Source: a virus
IMG/VR virus record: IMGVR_UViG_3300012411_000621
Coordinates: 1-24,573 of that record
Strand: one strand, 5' to 3'
Length of the DNA stretch: 24,573 bases
The notes under the pieces were generated by a model. It made no database searches. It was not told where the DNA came from and saw nothing but the letters and a program-made list of their open reading frames with translations. The stretch's first letter is position 1. Each line of letters starts with the position of its first letter. Of the stretch, positions 8,502-17,792 are shown in pieces. The position numbers were made by a program, and so were the translations under genes.

Positions 8502-8846
8502 ATGGCAACTTATCCTACACTTTCAATCCCTCCTTCTTATCCTATAAATGAGACTATAGAAGACAGCACTATTAGTAGTAATTTTGAAACAGGATGGGAA
8601 CAAACTAGACCTAGATTTACTAGGTCTAGAAGAACATGGCAGATAAATTATGAAAATCTTCTATATGTAGATAAAAAATTATTAGAAGATTTTGTTAATG
8701 ATGATGTAAGACAAGGAGCAGATTATTTTACTTGGACACATCCAGTAACTAGTGAAGTTGTAACAGTACGATTTAAACCAGCACCAACTTATAATAATAC
8801 AATATTAACATATTGGCAAGTATCTTTTAGTTTACGTGAGGTATAA
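8502..8846 (+). CDS. Minor tail protein, gpM-like
   Basis: The 114-aa ORF starts at ATG 8502 with AAAGGAG about 9 bases upstream. It reads as a small beta protein: a Pro-rich opening (LSIPPSYPINETIEDSTISSNFE), then 'GWEQTRPRFTRSRRTWQINYENL', 'FVNDDVRQGADYFTW' and 'VTVRFKPAPTY'. The 'G.eQtRpR.tr.rrtW.v.w.nL' stretch followed by F-x-W and a final 'f...p..' strand is the signature of the phage minor tail protein family that includes lambda gpM. Lambda gpM is part of the tail tip and is needed for tip assembly before gpL and gpK act. The stop overlaps the gpL-like start by one base (TAATG), so the pair is coupled. Confidence 0.8.
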   Translation: MATYPTLSIPPSYPINETIEDSTISSNFETGWEQTRPRFTRSRRTWQINYENLLYVDKKLLEDFVNDDVRQGADYFTWTHPVTSEVVTVRFKPAPTYNNTILTYWQVSFSLREV

Positions 8847-10012
8847 TGGAAAATCTAGAAGGGAATTTAATTTTAGAAAAGAATAAAGTAGCAAGTACTT
8901 TTCCTTGGATTATTTTATTAGAAGCAGAAATAGATACAGAGGGAACTAAAATATTTCTTTGTAAAAACAATGAAGATTTAGTATTCAATAATGGGATAGA
9001 TGGTTCTCAAACATACATAGCTTTTCCTTTTGATGTTGATGCAGCAAAACAAGTAACAAAAGGGCAAATACCTTCTTTAGAATTAAGAGTAAGTAATGTT
9101 ACTTTATCATTACAATCTTATATAGAAGAAGGAGAAGGATTAGTAGGAAATGAATTTGCATTAAGATTAGTTTACGTGGATACTACAACAAACCCCTACA
9201 CGCTTACAGAGGCTCTAGGCTGGACGTATAATGTTTTGGGGTGTAAATCAACGACTGACATAATTAGCTTCACTCTAGGGGCACCAAATCCACTATATAA
9301 GAGATTTCCTTTATATAGATATATAGCAAGTCATTGTAATTGGGTATTTGGTGGTGCTGAATGTAATTTTACATGGGATATTTCTACATGGACAGCTAAA
9401 ACTAACTATTTTACAGGAGATTTGGTTTATCTTGATATAGGAGGAACTTCTTATACTGCCAGATGTAAAATATCTGGTATTTCTGGTAATGTGGTTACTT
9501 TTACTTCTACCAGACAAGATAGAATTCATGATGATACCTGTACTTGGATTATTAATAATAAAAAACCTTGGGTAGCAAACTCTGTATTTTTAGAAAATGA
9601 AATAATAGATGTGGGAACTGATCATTTATATAGAGTAAGTAGAGGTACAGATGAAATAATTGGCTCAAATGGTAAAAATTACTATACAAAGACTACTTTA
9701 AATGCTTCTCTTGCTACTACCGTAACTGCTCAACCAATAGTAGGAACAAACTGGAATACCTATTTTGAATTAGGTGGGTCAAATGGAGTAGAATGGGAAG
9801 ATGGTATAACATATACTGCAAGAAAAACAGGAAGTGTTCCTCCTACTTGGCCCACAATTTTATTTAAAACAGTTACAGATAATGATATAATATGGATTGA
9901 AGGCGCATGTAAAAGAACTTTAGCAAACTGCAAAGCCTTTAATATGGCAAATAGATATGGAGGACACCCAGGAATGGAAGATGGAGGAATAAGAATTGGT
10001 TCAATCATTTAA
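8846..10012 (+). CDS. Tail tip protein, gpL-like iron-sulfur protein with large insertion
   Basis: The 388-aa product resembles lambda gpL, a tail tip protein of about 230 aa that binds an iron-sulfur cluster through four cysteines. Residues 1-160 are the beta-rich domain (LEGNLILEKNKVASTFPWIILLEAEI near the start, PSLELRVSNVTLSLQSYI in the middle). C164 and C173 lie in HCNWVFGGAEC; C355 and C362 lie in ACKRTLANCKAF, followed by NRYGGHPGMEDGG, the usual closing 'f.N...fgGfP' of the family. The two cysteine spacings (9 and 7) equal those I recall for lambda gpL (C173/C182 and C205/C212), but the two pairs are 182 residues apart instead of about 23. The insert is beta-rich with many aromatic residues. 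The gene overlaps both neighbours, by 1 and 17 bases. Confidence 0.8.
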   Translation: MENLEGNLILEKNKVASTFPWIILLEAEIDTEGTKIFLCKNNEDLVFNNGIDGSQTYIAFPFDVDAAKQVTKGQIPSLELRVSNVTLSLQSYIEEGEGLVGNEFALRLVYVDTTTNPYTLTEALGWTYNVLGCKSTTDIISFTLGAPNPLYKRFPLYRYIASHCNWVFGGAECNFTWDISTWTAKTNYFTGDLVYLDIGGTSYTARCKISGISGNVVTFTSTRQDRIHDDTCTWIINNKKPWVANSVFLENEIIDVGTDHLYRVSRGTDEIIGSNGKNYYTKTTLNASLATTVTAQPIVGTNWNTYFELGGSNGVEWEDGITYTARKTGSVPPTWPTILFKTVTDNDIIWIEGACKRTLANCKAFNMANRYGGHPGMEDGGIRIGSII

Positions 10013-10385
10013 TTATGATTCTTTATTGGGCATAAAATATAAGAAAAATGGAAGAACCATAGAAGGATTGAATTGTTTAGGACTAGTTAATTTAATTCAT
10101 ATACTACAAGATAAAGAATTCCCTATTGATCAACTTCCTTCAGAAGAAGAATTAATTTATAAATTAGTAATAGAAGAACAGAAATTATTTCAAAAAATAG
10201 AAATTCCTGAAAAAGATTGTATAGTATTATTTAAGTTCATTCCTAAAAAATTTCATGTAGGATGTATTATGGAAGATACTTCTAAATTTATACATATAAT
10301 TGAGAATAGAAATGTTACAATAGACAGTCTTGAGTCTCCTATCTGGAAAAGACTATTAATAGGATATTATAAATGGATAAAATAA
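9996..10385 (+). CDS. Tail tip assembly peptidase, gpK-like (NlpC/P60 domain only)
   Basis: The 129-aa ORF starts at TTG 9996; GGAGG at 9983-9987, inside the gpL-like gene, supports this start with 8 bases of spacing. The NlpC/P60 catalytic cysteine is C27 in 'RTIEGLNCLGLV' (the usual D-C-x-G-L-V has N here). H87 in KFHVG is the likely second catalytic residue and H100 in FIHI the third. Lambda gpK carries an N-terminal JAMM domain as well; that domain is absent, so this is the peptidase half only. gpK-type proteins are required for tail tip assembly and may process or hydrolyse cell wall. It overlaps the next gene by 13 bases. Catalytic activity is inferred from three visible residues. Confidence 0.78.
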   Translation: MVQSFNYDSLLGIKYKKNGRTIEGLNCLGLVNLIHILQDKEFPIDQLPSEEELIYKLVIEEQKLFQKIEIPEKDCIVLFKFIPKKFHVGCIMEDTSKFIHIIENRNVTIDSLESPIWKRLLIGYYKWIK

Positions 10386-13300
10386 CATTAAAAGAAATTA
10401 ATAATCCTTTAGAAGATACTACATCTGATGTAAGATTAATTGATAATTCTGATAATAAATCTTTATTAAAATTATGTAATCTTTACATACCTGATTTATC
10501 TAATCATTTAGTTTTTCATAATAGAAAACTAATACAATTAGAAGAATTAGATACTACATTTGTAACTAAAGGAGATTATATTTTAGTTGTCCCTAAAACA
10601 GAAGGTGGTGCTGATGGAGGAGGCATCCTTAAAATGGCAGCTATGATGGCATTGGCTATTGTTGCTATTTATGCTGGTCAGTGGTATATGGCTCCTGAAT
10701 TAATATCTCCTACCACTGGAGCTATAGTTGGTGGTGGTTTAGGAGGCAGTGCATTTGGAGCATCATTGTTAACTGCTGGTGTAATGATGGCAGGAGGTAT
10801 GCTAATTAATGCTGTTATTCCTCCTATTTCTCAAGATAATACAGCTTCTGCTACTGGTTCTACATCTTATAGTTGGAAACCTACTACTACACAACAACAA
10901 GGATTGCCTTGGCAAAAATATTATGGTATAAGTAAAGCATCAGGAAATATTATTACTACATATGAAGAAACTATATCTGATAAATCTTATACCCATATAT
11001 TAACTGATTTTGGTTTAGGTCCTAATTTTGGTTTAAGTGATATAACAATTAATGATGCTCCTTATACAACTTTCTATTCCAGTAAAAGTAAAAATTTTAA
11101 GATAAATACTAGAGTTGGGGATTTAGATCAAAGTGTTATAGAAGATTTTATGTTCACCAAATTAAACAAAGATTTATTTTTGGATATATCCGTGAGTAGT
11201 AAAAATAAATGGGTAAAAAAACATATTGGGTATAGAGTAGATGATGAAATAATTTCAACTAATCCAACTCTTTATCCTAAAAAGTTTATTTGTACTGCTG
11301 TGAACAAAACACTTCCAGCAACAGGTATTACAGGAAATACAGAACCTATTTGGGATATATCACCAAATGGTATTACCATAGATCAAGATATAACTTGGAA
11401 AGAAAATGGAGATTATCCATATTATTTTATAACAGATAGTAGTAATTTTGATAGATTAGAAATAGATATTAATTTTCCTGATGGGTTATACACTACTGAT
11501 ACAACAGGAAGTATGCAATATGAGACTGTAAGTTTTTCTGTCTATATAAAAGAAAAAAATGAAACAGAATGGATGCCTATAACATTTAGAGTAGTACCAG
11601 ATAATTATACTGATCCTAACTATACTTGGTTAAATTATTGTGTAGACAATATGATAGCTTATAAAGATACTATACAAGTACAAGGATCACACCCTTTTAA
11701 AGATGGGCAAGAAGTGGTAATTTTTGGTGGAGTTTATCAACCACCACCACCTACTGTACAATTACCTGATCCATTTAATATATTAAATGGTAAATCCTTT
11801 TTTATAAATGTTATAAATGCTACTACATTTACTATTAATAATCCTGGTGTAAAAATAGGAAGTAAATTTACTGTAGGGAATTATGAGTATCCTGAATATT
11901 ATATGAGAAATGCTGGCGCACCCTCTTCAGAAGTAAATTATGGAAATGGTCAATGGTCAGCAGGATTTTATGTAGAAAATATATGGTATCAAGCAGAAAT
12001 TGGATCAACTGATATTTCTGATCATTTAGATGGGCAATTTTATCAATCTGATGATTTTATAAATAAACAAGCAACATGGCAATGGTTTAAAGGTACGAAA
12101 ATAGTTGCAAAATATTTAGAACAAAATGGAGAAGGGTACTATTATAGTAATGTAGCTAATAATACTTTATCTGCTTTTATCCATACTTTTAAAAGTCCTC
12201 TTATAGAGAAAAAAGGACAATATGAAATAAAAATATGGAGATGGACACCAAAAGACCCTTACGCAACATATACAGGAAGTAAGGCAGTAGTAAATACTAT
12301 AAGACAGGTATTAAATGAGGATTTTTCTTATCCTAGACAAGTATTATTAGGAGTTAGAGCTGTTGCTACAGAAAAATTAAGTGGTAGTTTTAGTTTATCT
12401 AGTATAATAAAAGGGGCTTTGGTAAAAACATACCATGCTGATGAAGTAATTGATCCTACAGATGGATTTAATTATAGATGTAAAACAAATCTTACTTCTA
12501 CAATAGAACCACATCTAGATATTTATAATGTAAATACAAATCCAACAGGACATTGGGAACAAAAAGGTCATAATGGTATAGTATGGAAAACTGGTGGAGA
12601 TTATTCTTCTACTCCTATATGGAGAGTAGAGTATTCTAATAATCCTGCATGGGTATGTTATGATATCCTAACACAACCAGTCTATAATAATTCAAGTATA
12701 GTTTTATGGTCTGATAATAATGTTTATAGATGTACAACAGATCATATATCTTCCACAAATAATCAACCATTAAGTATAAATGGTTATAAATATTGGATTT
12801 TAGATAATAGATATATTACAAAAACTAATTGGTCTAGCAATAAAATCTATACTGGTTATGATTTTATAAGATATGAAGGATCAGATTCAGATAGACTAAA
12901 CTTGACAGATTTTAGAAATTGGGCTGATTTTTGTGATGTATTAGTATCTAATGGAAAAGATGGTTACGAAAGAAGATTTGAATTTAATGGAGGATTTGAA
13001 TCTGAAACTAATTTATGGGAAGCAGCTTTACAAGTATGTGCAATGTCAAGAGCAACTTTAGTATGGAATGGAATAACTCTGAATGTTATCTTAGATCAAA
13101 TAGCAATCCCTGTACAATTATTTTCTTCTGGAAACATTATACAAGATTCTTTTGAAGAAACATTTCTATCAATGGAAGAAAGAACAGGAGAATTAGAAAT
13201 AATTTTTAATAATGCAGAAAAAAATTATGAAAGAGATACTTTCTTAGTTTTTAACCCTGATTTAGATACATCTTCTAATAAAACCTCTTTGAATCTAATT

Positions 13301-16300
13301 GGTGTTACTAAACCTTCTCAAGCATGGAGAACAGGAAGATTTGCTTTATTATGTAATCAGTATCAAAAAAGAATTATAAAATTTGATGCTTCAATTGATG
13401 CTATTGCTTGTACTATAGGAGATGTAATTTATTTTCAACATGATGTTACCAAATGGGGACAATCTGGTTCAAGAATAAAAGCTATAAATAGTAACACTGT
13501 TACTCTTTCTGAACCAATTATTATGGAAACAGGAAAAAATTATAGTTTATTAACTAGAATTTATGATCCACTTCAAGAAATAGAAATATATCCTATTAAA
13601 GAAGTTTATACTTTTGCTGGTACTACTTCAACTGTTACTATAAAAGATTCTTGGAGTATTTCTCCTTCAATCTATGATGTATATTCTTTTGGTGAGACAA
13701 ATAGTGAAGCCAAAAAATTTAGAATAACAAATATAGAAAAAAGTCAAGACCAAGTAGTAACTATAGAAGCTATAGAATATAATGATAATATTTATTTACT
13801 TGATGAAGATGAACCAACTATACCTGAAACAACCTTTAAGTCTATTTCTTCTTTAAAAATTGTGACTGGATTGTCTACTATTGAACAAAATACTCATGAT
13901 GAGAGTGGGAATTTAAAAAAAGATATTATAGTTTCTTACAATATACCCGAAAATTCTTTTTTTAGAAGAGGTAGAATCTTTTATAAGGATATAAATAATG
14001 AGAATAGTGAGTATGAAGAATCTTCTTATATAAATAGAATTTCTAATATTAAAACTAATACTACTTATAAAATTATTGTTGTCAGTGAATCTTATACAGG
14101 AAAAACTACTGATATAGATTTTTCTCCTTTTATTTATATTACTACAACTGGATATAATTCTGGAGTTATTAGTAATCCTTCTGTAGAATATGAAGTAAAA
14201 GGATTACAAATATTCAATCAAGGAAATTCTTATATTTTTGAGGGAAAAGATTGTAAATTCTCTTGGTATCCAGCAAGTATTATAAGTTCTAATTATGATG
14301 CAGATGGAGAACCAGATGGAGCTAGCACAGATAAAAACTCCACGCAGTATTTTAAAGATTATGAAGTAAAAATTTATGATGAAAATGGGAATTTAAGAAG
14401 AACTGAATATGTTACTGATACTTTTTATACCTATACTTTTGAAAAGAATTCTGAAGATGGTAATGGTACTTCTATAAGAGTTTTTCAAATTCAAGTAAAA
14501 GCTAGGGATATTAATTATAATATCTCAACAAAAGCCAATAAGTTACTTGTAGAAAATCCTATACCAAATGAAGTAGATTTTACTTTAGATTCTTCAGTAC
14601 TTTCTTTTACAATAAATATTACTCCTTCAGAAGATACTGATATTCAAGGATATTCTATTTATGCTTCTAAAATATCAGGATTTACTCCTGATGCAACTAC
14701 ATTAATAAATACAGGAGTAGAAACAAGTTTTATAAAAACATGTTCTGCTTCAGAAATAGGTACATGGTATATTAAAGTTATGCCTTATGATTGTTTTGGT
14801 GAAATACTTACCACAACTACAGAATCTAGTATAACTGTAATAGATGAAAATCCTTTAGATGGCATTCCTCCCGCAATACCAACAGGACTTTCTTTAAGTA
14901 CAGCCATTGATAGTATAGGACAAAATAATACTTCTTATATTGAAGCAACTTGGAATACTAATAGTGAAACAGATTTTGCTAATTATATTTTACAATTACA
15001 AAAATCTATAGAGACAAAATACATTGAATATTTTGAAACTAATACTAAACATAAATTTAGTGGACTTGTTTCAGGAGTAACTTATACAGTAAAAATAAAA
15101 GCAGTAGATAAATGGAGTAATAATAGTGATTATAGTGCAGGAGTTTCTTTATTAAGTGCTTTAGATACAACTCCACCAGCAATACCTACAGGATTAGTAA
15201 CAACAACAGGATTTAAAAAAGTTATTATAACTTTTAATTCTAATACTGAAGCAGATTTAGCTGGATATGAAGTTCATGTATCAACTTCTTCAGGATTTAC
15301 TCCTGACAATGCAACTTTGAAAAGTAAAGGACTTAACACTTTAGTTTCTTTTGATGGTGCAGTTAATACAACATATTATGTTAAAATAAGAGCCTATGAT
15401 TGGTCAGGAAATTATTCTGATTATACAACTCAATCATCTGTGACTACATCATTTATAGAAAGTTCTGATATAAACTCTTTTGTTATTACAGCATCTAAAA
15501 TTTATACAAAAATTCCTATAATAACAGGAGATACATGGACTGATAATTCTCCTACTTCTGGTTTTATAGCGTGGAATGAACATAAATTATATTATAATGG
15601 TGTAGAGTATACTATCACAGCAGGAAATACTAATAATAAATATATTTATTGGGATGGAAGTTCTTCTTATGATATAACTAATACAAATCCTGCACTAACT
15701 GATAGTCAATTTATAATTGCCACTAATTTAAGTGGGATACATGATTTAGCATGGAATGCTTTAGCTAATGAAGTTATAGGTTCTGCTTATATACAAAATG
15801 CAGCAATAATTAATGCTAAAATAGCAGACCTTGCAGTAGATTCAGCAAAGATAGCATTAGCAACTATTACTGATGCTCAAATTTCTAGTTTATCTGTAGA
15901 TAAAGTTACTGCTGGCTCAATGAATATTACATGGTCAGGTGGGAATATTAGATCAGGACAAACAGCCTACAATACTGGAACTGGTTTCTGGTTAGGAAAT
16001 TCAGGAGGAACTGCTAAATTTTCTATTGGTGATCCTACTGGACAAAATATAACATGGGATGGTTCTATACTCTCTATTACAGGAACAATGACCATTCTTC
16101 CAGGAACAGTTGTCCCTTGGGCAGATATTTCAGGAAAACCCACTTCTTTAACTGATATTAGTTCTTCTGAAGGAATAAAATTATCTGGAATAGAAGATAA
16201 TGCAACAGTAGGAGCAACTTGGGGAACAAATTTACTAAGTATTCCTTCTGTTTTAACTACTCCTACAGGAACAGGGTTATTTCTATCAGCAAGTAGTATG

Positions 16301-17713
16301 GGATATTATTCTGGAGGTTCTTGGAAAACATATATAGATAATACTGGTAACATGTTTTTAGGAGATATTCTAGGAGGAAATTCAGGACTATCTTGGAACC
16401 AATCAAGTGGAATATTAAGTATTATAGGTACTATAACTGCTAGATCAGGTTCTTTTGGTGATAGTTCTAATAGAATTGTTGTAGAATCTACTGGTTTAAA
16501 TATAGGGTCTACTGGAAGTATTAAAGGTGGACAAACTGCATATGATAATGGAATTGGTTTTTGGTTAGGTAATGTTACTGGGACTCCTAAATTCTCTATT
16601 GGAAATAGTTCTGGTAATAAATTATTATGGGATGGAACTACTTTAAGTGTAAATGGTAAAGTAGCTGGAACTATTCAAGATACTTTATCAATAAGTACAT
16701 CAGGTTCCTTAAGTTCAGGACAAACAGCCTACAATACTGGAACTGGTTTCTGGTTAGAATATAATGGAGGAACACCTAGATTTTCTTTAGGGTCTTCGAC
16801 TAAATATTTAAAATGGGATGGTTCTACTTTAGGCATTAGAGGAGATTTAAATGCAAGTGATATAATAACTGGAGATTTGACTAGTGTTAATGTAATAGCT
16901 GGTACTTTTATGACTAAGGGTACTAGACTTGTGGCATCATGTACTACTGGACAATCTACTTTAGATGTAGAAGATATTACAACTTTATATAATACAGGAA
17001 CACCTCATACATCAGGAAGTGGGTGGATAATTGATGTTGGGAATGATAGAGATTATATAACATGGACAGGAGTCAGTGGAAATACTTTAACTGGTGTTAT
17101 TGGTTTACTTACTCATACTGTAGGAAGTAGAGGAGGTTCAAATAATCCTATTCTTGTTCCTAAAAGACCCTCTATAATAATGACTGATGTTGTTAATGAT
17201 TTACGAATTTTTGGTGATAGAAGTGATGGAGTAATTAAAGAATTAATATCTTTAGGAGATGTTAATACAAATGCTCTACTAAATATTGGAGATGTAGATG
17301 TTAATTATAGAGCAGGATATTTTGATAGTTGTTGGTCGGAAACTGTTTGGATAAGAAACTCTGGAGTTGGTAATGCTTTAATAGTAGAAAATACTGGAGA
17401 TTCTGAAACACCGGGAAATGGTAATGAGGCAATACGAGGCACTTCTACTTATGATGGTGGAATTTATGGATGGTCTTTAGATCATATTGGAGTTAAAGGA
17501 GAATCAACTAATGGTAATGGAGGATATTTTTCAGCAGGACTTGTAAAAGGTTCTATAGGTATGAATTTTTATGAACATACAAATCTTCCGACTGATAGAA
17601 GTGTAGGGCAGATAATAGTAGTTCATAATACTAGTTGGTCTCCAGATTATAGAGTATGCTACTCAGAAGGAACAAACTGGAGATTAATAGATGGAAATAC
17701 AATAGTGTCTTAG
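10373..17713 (+). CDS. Central tail fibre / receptor-binding protein, gpI-gpJ fusion
   Basis: This 2446-aa protein starts at ATG 10373. Residues 1-75 look like a gpI-type N-terminus; residues about 80-150 are Gly/Ala/Met-rich and hydrophobic (ILKMAAMMALAIVAIYAGQ; GLGGSAFGASLLTAGVMMAG), as in the second half of lambda gpI, then run into a gpJ-type body. Residues about 871-910 (GGFESETNLWEAALQVCAMS, then RATLVWNGITLNVI) fit the conserved core of gpJ and related tip attachment proteins. Three fibronectin type III-like domains follow at about 1394-1490, 1497-1597 and 1599-1690, the last two beginning PPAIPTGL. Residues about 1857-2150 hold three copies of a fibre repeat with 'GQTAY..G.GFWL....GT..FS.G'. 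The C-terminus (about 2320-2446) is Gly-rich like a fibre tip. Small aromatic modules interrupt the middle. It probably forms the trimeric central spike and binds the receptor. Confidence 0.88.
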   Translation: MDKITLKEINNPLEDTTSDVRLIDNSDNKSLLKLCNLYIPDLSNHLVFHNRKLIQLEELDTTFVTKGDYILVVPKTEGGADGGGILKMAAMMALAIVAIYAGQWYMAPELISPTTGAIVGGGLGGSAFGASLLTAGVMMAGGMLINAVIPPISQDNTASATGSTSYSWKPTTTQQQGLPWQKYYGISKASGNIITTYEETISDKSYTHILTDFGLGPNFGLSDITINDAPYTTFYSSKSKNFKINTRVGDLDQSVIEDFMFTKLNKDLFLDISVSSKNKWVKKHIGYRVDDEIISTNPTLYPKKFICTAVNKTLPATGITGNTEPIWDISPNGITIDQDITWKENGDYPYYFITDSSNFDRLEIDINFPDGLYTTDTTGSMQYETVSFSVYIKEKNETEWMPITFRVVPDNYTDPNYTWLNYCVDNMIAYKDTIQVQGSHPFKDGQEVVIFGGVYQPPPPTVQLPDPFNILNGKSFFINVINATTFTINNPGVKIGSKFTVGNYEYPEYYMRNAGAPSSEVNYGNGQWSAGFYVENIWYQAEIGSTDISDHLDGQFYQSDDFINKQATWQWFKGTKIVAKYLEQNGEGYYYSNVANNTLSAFIHTFKSPLIEKKGQYEIKIWRWTPKDPYATYTGSKAVVNTIRQVLNEDFSYPRQVLLGVRAVATEKLSGSFSLSSIIKGALVKTYHADEVIDPTDGFNYRCKTNLTSTIEPHLDIYNVNTNPTGHWEQKGHNGIVWKTGGDYSSTPIWRVEYSNNPAWVCYDILTQPVYNNSSIVLWSDNNVYRCTTDHISSTNNQPLSINGYKYWILDNRYITKTNWSSNKIYTGYDFIRYEGSDSDRLNLTDFRNWADFCDVLVSNGKDGYERRFEFNGGFESETNLWEAALQVCAMSRATLVWNGITLNVILDQIAIPVQLFSSGNIIQDSFEETFLSMEERTGELEIIFNNAEKNYERDTFLVFNPDLDTSSNKTSLNLIGVTKPSQAWRTGRFALLCNQYQKRIIKFDASIDAIACTIGDVIYFQHDVTKWGQSGSRIKAINSNTVTLSEPIIMETGKNYSLLTRIYDPLQEIEIYPIKEVYTFAGTTSTVTIKDSWSISPSIYDVYSFGETNSEAKKFRITNIEKSQDQVVTIEAIEYNDNIYLLDEDEPTIPETTFKSISSLKIVTGLSTIEQNTHDESGNLKKDIIVSYNIPENSFFRRGRIFYKDINNENSEYEESSYINRISNIKTNTTYKIIVVSESYTGKTTDIDFSPFIYITTTGYNSGVISNPSVEYEVKGLQIFNQGNSYIFEGKDCKFSWYPASIISSNYDADGEPDGASTDKNSTQYFKDYEVKIYDENGNLRRTEYVTDTFYTYTFEKNSEDGNGTSIRVFQIQVKARDINYNISTKANKLLVENPIPNEVDFTLDSSVLSFTINITPSEDTDIQGYSIYASKISGFTPDATTLINTGVETSFIKTCSASEIGTWYIKVMPYDCFGEILTTTTESSITVIDENPLDGIPPAIPTGLSLSTAIDSIGQNNTSYIEATWNTNSETDFANYILQLQKSIETKYIEYFETNTKHKFSGLVSGVTYTVKIKAVDKWSNNSDYSAGVSLLSALDTTPPAIPTGLVTTTGFKKVIITFNSNTEADLAGYEVHVSTSSGFTPDNATLKSKGLNTLVSFDGAVNTTYYVKIRAYDWSGNYSDYTTQSSVTTSFIESSDINSFVITASKIYTKIPIITGDTWTDNSPTSGFIAWNEHKLYYNGVEYTITAGNTNNKYIYWDGSSSYDITNTNPALTDSQFIIATNLSGIHDLAWNALANEVIGSAYIQNAAIINAKIADLAVDSAKIALATITDAQISSLSVDKVTAGSMNITWSGGNIRSGQTAYNTGTGFWLGNSGGTAKFSIGDPTGQNITWDGSILSITGTMTILPGTVVPWADISGKPTSLTDISSSEGIKLSGIEDNATVGATWGTNLLSIPSVLTTPTGTGLFLSASSMGYYSGGSWKTYIDNTGNMFLGDILGGNSGLSWNQSSGILSIIGTITARSGSFGDSSNRIVVESTGLNIGSTGSIKGGQTAYDNGIGFWLGNVTGTPKFSIGNSSGNKLLWDGTTLSVNGKVAGTIQDTLSISTSGSLSSGQTAYNTGTGFWLEYNGGTPRFSLGSSTKYLKWDGSTLGIRGDLNASDIITGDLTSVNVIAGTFMTKGTRLVASCTTGQSTLDVEDITTLYNTGTPHTSGSGWIIDVGNDRDYITWTGVSGNTLTGVIGLLTHTVGSRGGSNNPILVPKRPSIIMTDVVNDLRIFGDRSDGVIKELISLGDVNTNALLNIGDVDVNYRAGYFDSCWSETVWIRNSGVGNALIVENTGDSETPGNGNEAIRGTSTYDGGIYGWSLDHIGVKGESTNGNGGYFSAGLVKGSIGMNFYEHTNLPTDRSVGQIIVVHNTSWSPDYRVCYSEGTNWRLIDGNTIVS
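15953..15995 (+). repeat. 43-bp exact direct repeat, copy 1 (in gpJ-like gene)
   Basis: Identical to 16715-16757, 762 bases downstream and in the same reading frame. It codes the 'GQTAYNTGTGFWL' core of a fibre repeat. The intermediate copy near 16530 is similar only at protein level, so copies 1 and 3 were recently homogenised or duplicated. Confidence 0.95.
16715..16757 (+). repeat. 43-bp exact direct repeat, copy 2 (in gpJ-like gene)
   Basis: Second exact copy of the repeat at 15953-15995, again coding the GQTAYNTGTGFWL segment. The flanks diverge at once (GNSGG after the first copy, EYNGG after this one). Confidence 0.95.
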
Positions 17714-17741
17714 TTAGAATAGAGATAAAGGAGATAGTGAG

Positions 17742-17792
17742 ATGTATACAAAGTACAATACTTATTTAAAATATAGTTGTGAGGAGGTGTAA
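17742..17792 (+). CDS. 16-codon leader ORF upstream of the tail fibre gene
   Basis: ATG 17742 is preceded by AAAGGAG with 8 bases of spacing from GGAG, a full-strength ribosome binding site. It codes MYTKYNTYLKYSCEEV and stops at TAA 17790-17792. Its last codons contain the AGGAGGTG that serves the fibre gene, whose likely start is two bases after the stop codon. The peptide is rich in Tyr and Lys and resembles nothing I recognise. The arrangement suggests translational coupling or control of the fibre gene rather than a functional product. An alternative is a +1 frameshift at GTG-TAA joining it to the fibre frame. Confidence 0.5.
   Translation: MYTKYNTYLKYSCEEV
17782..17789 (+). promoter_or_regulatory. 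Strong ribosome binding site that sets the fibre start
   Basis: AGGAGGTG is a full match to the 16S anti-Shine-Dalgarno sequence. It lies inside the reading frame that begins at GTG 17779, so that GTG cannot be the start it serves. The in-frame codon at proper spacing (6 bases after AGGAGG) is ATT 17794. No ATG, GTG or TTG occurs in frame nearby. Confidence 0.7.

Noticed and set aside
15953-16757. Diversity-generating retroelement template/variable repeats
   Set aside because: The two copies are identical with no adenine-specific differences, and no reverse transcriptase gene is in the window.
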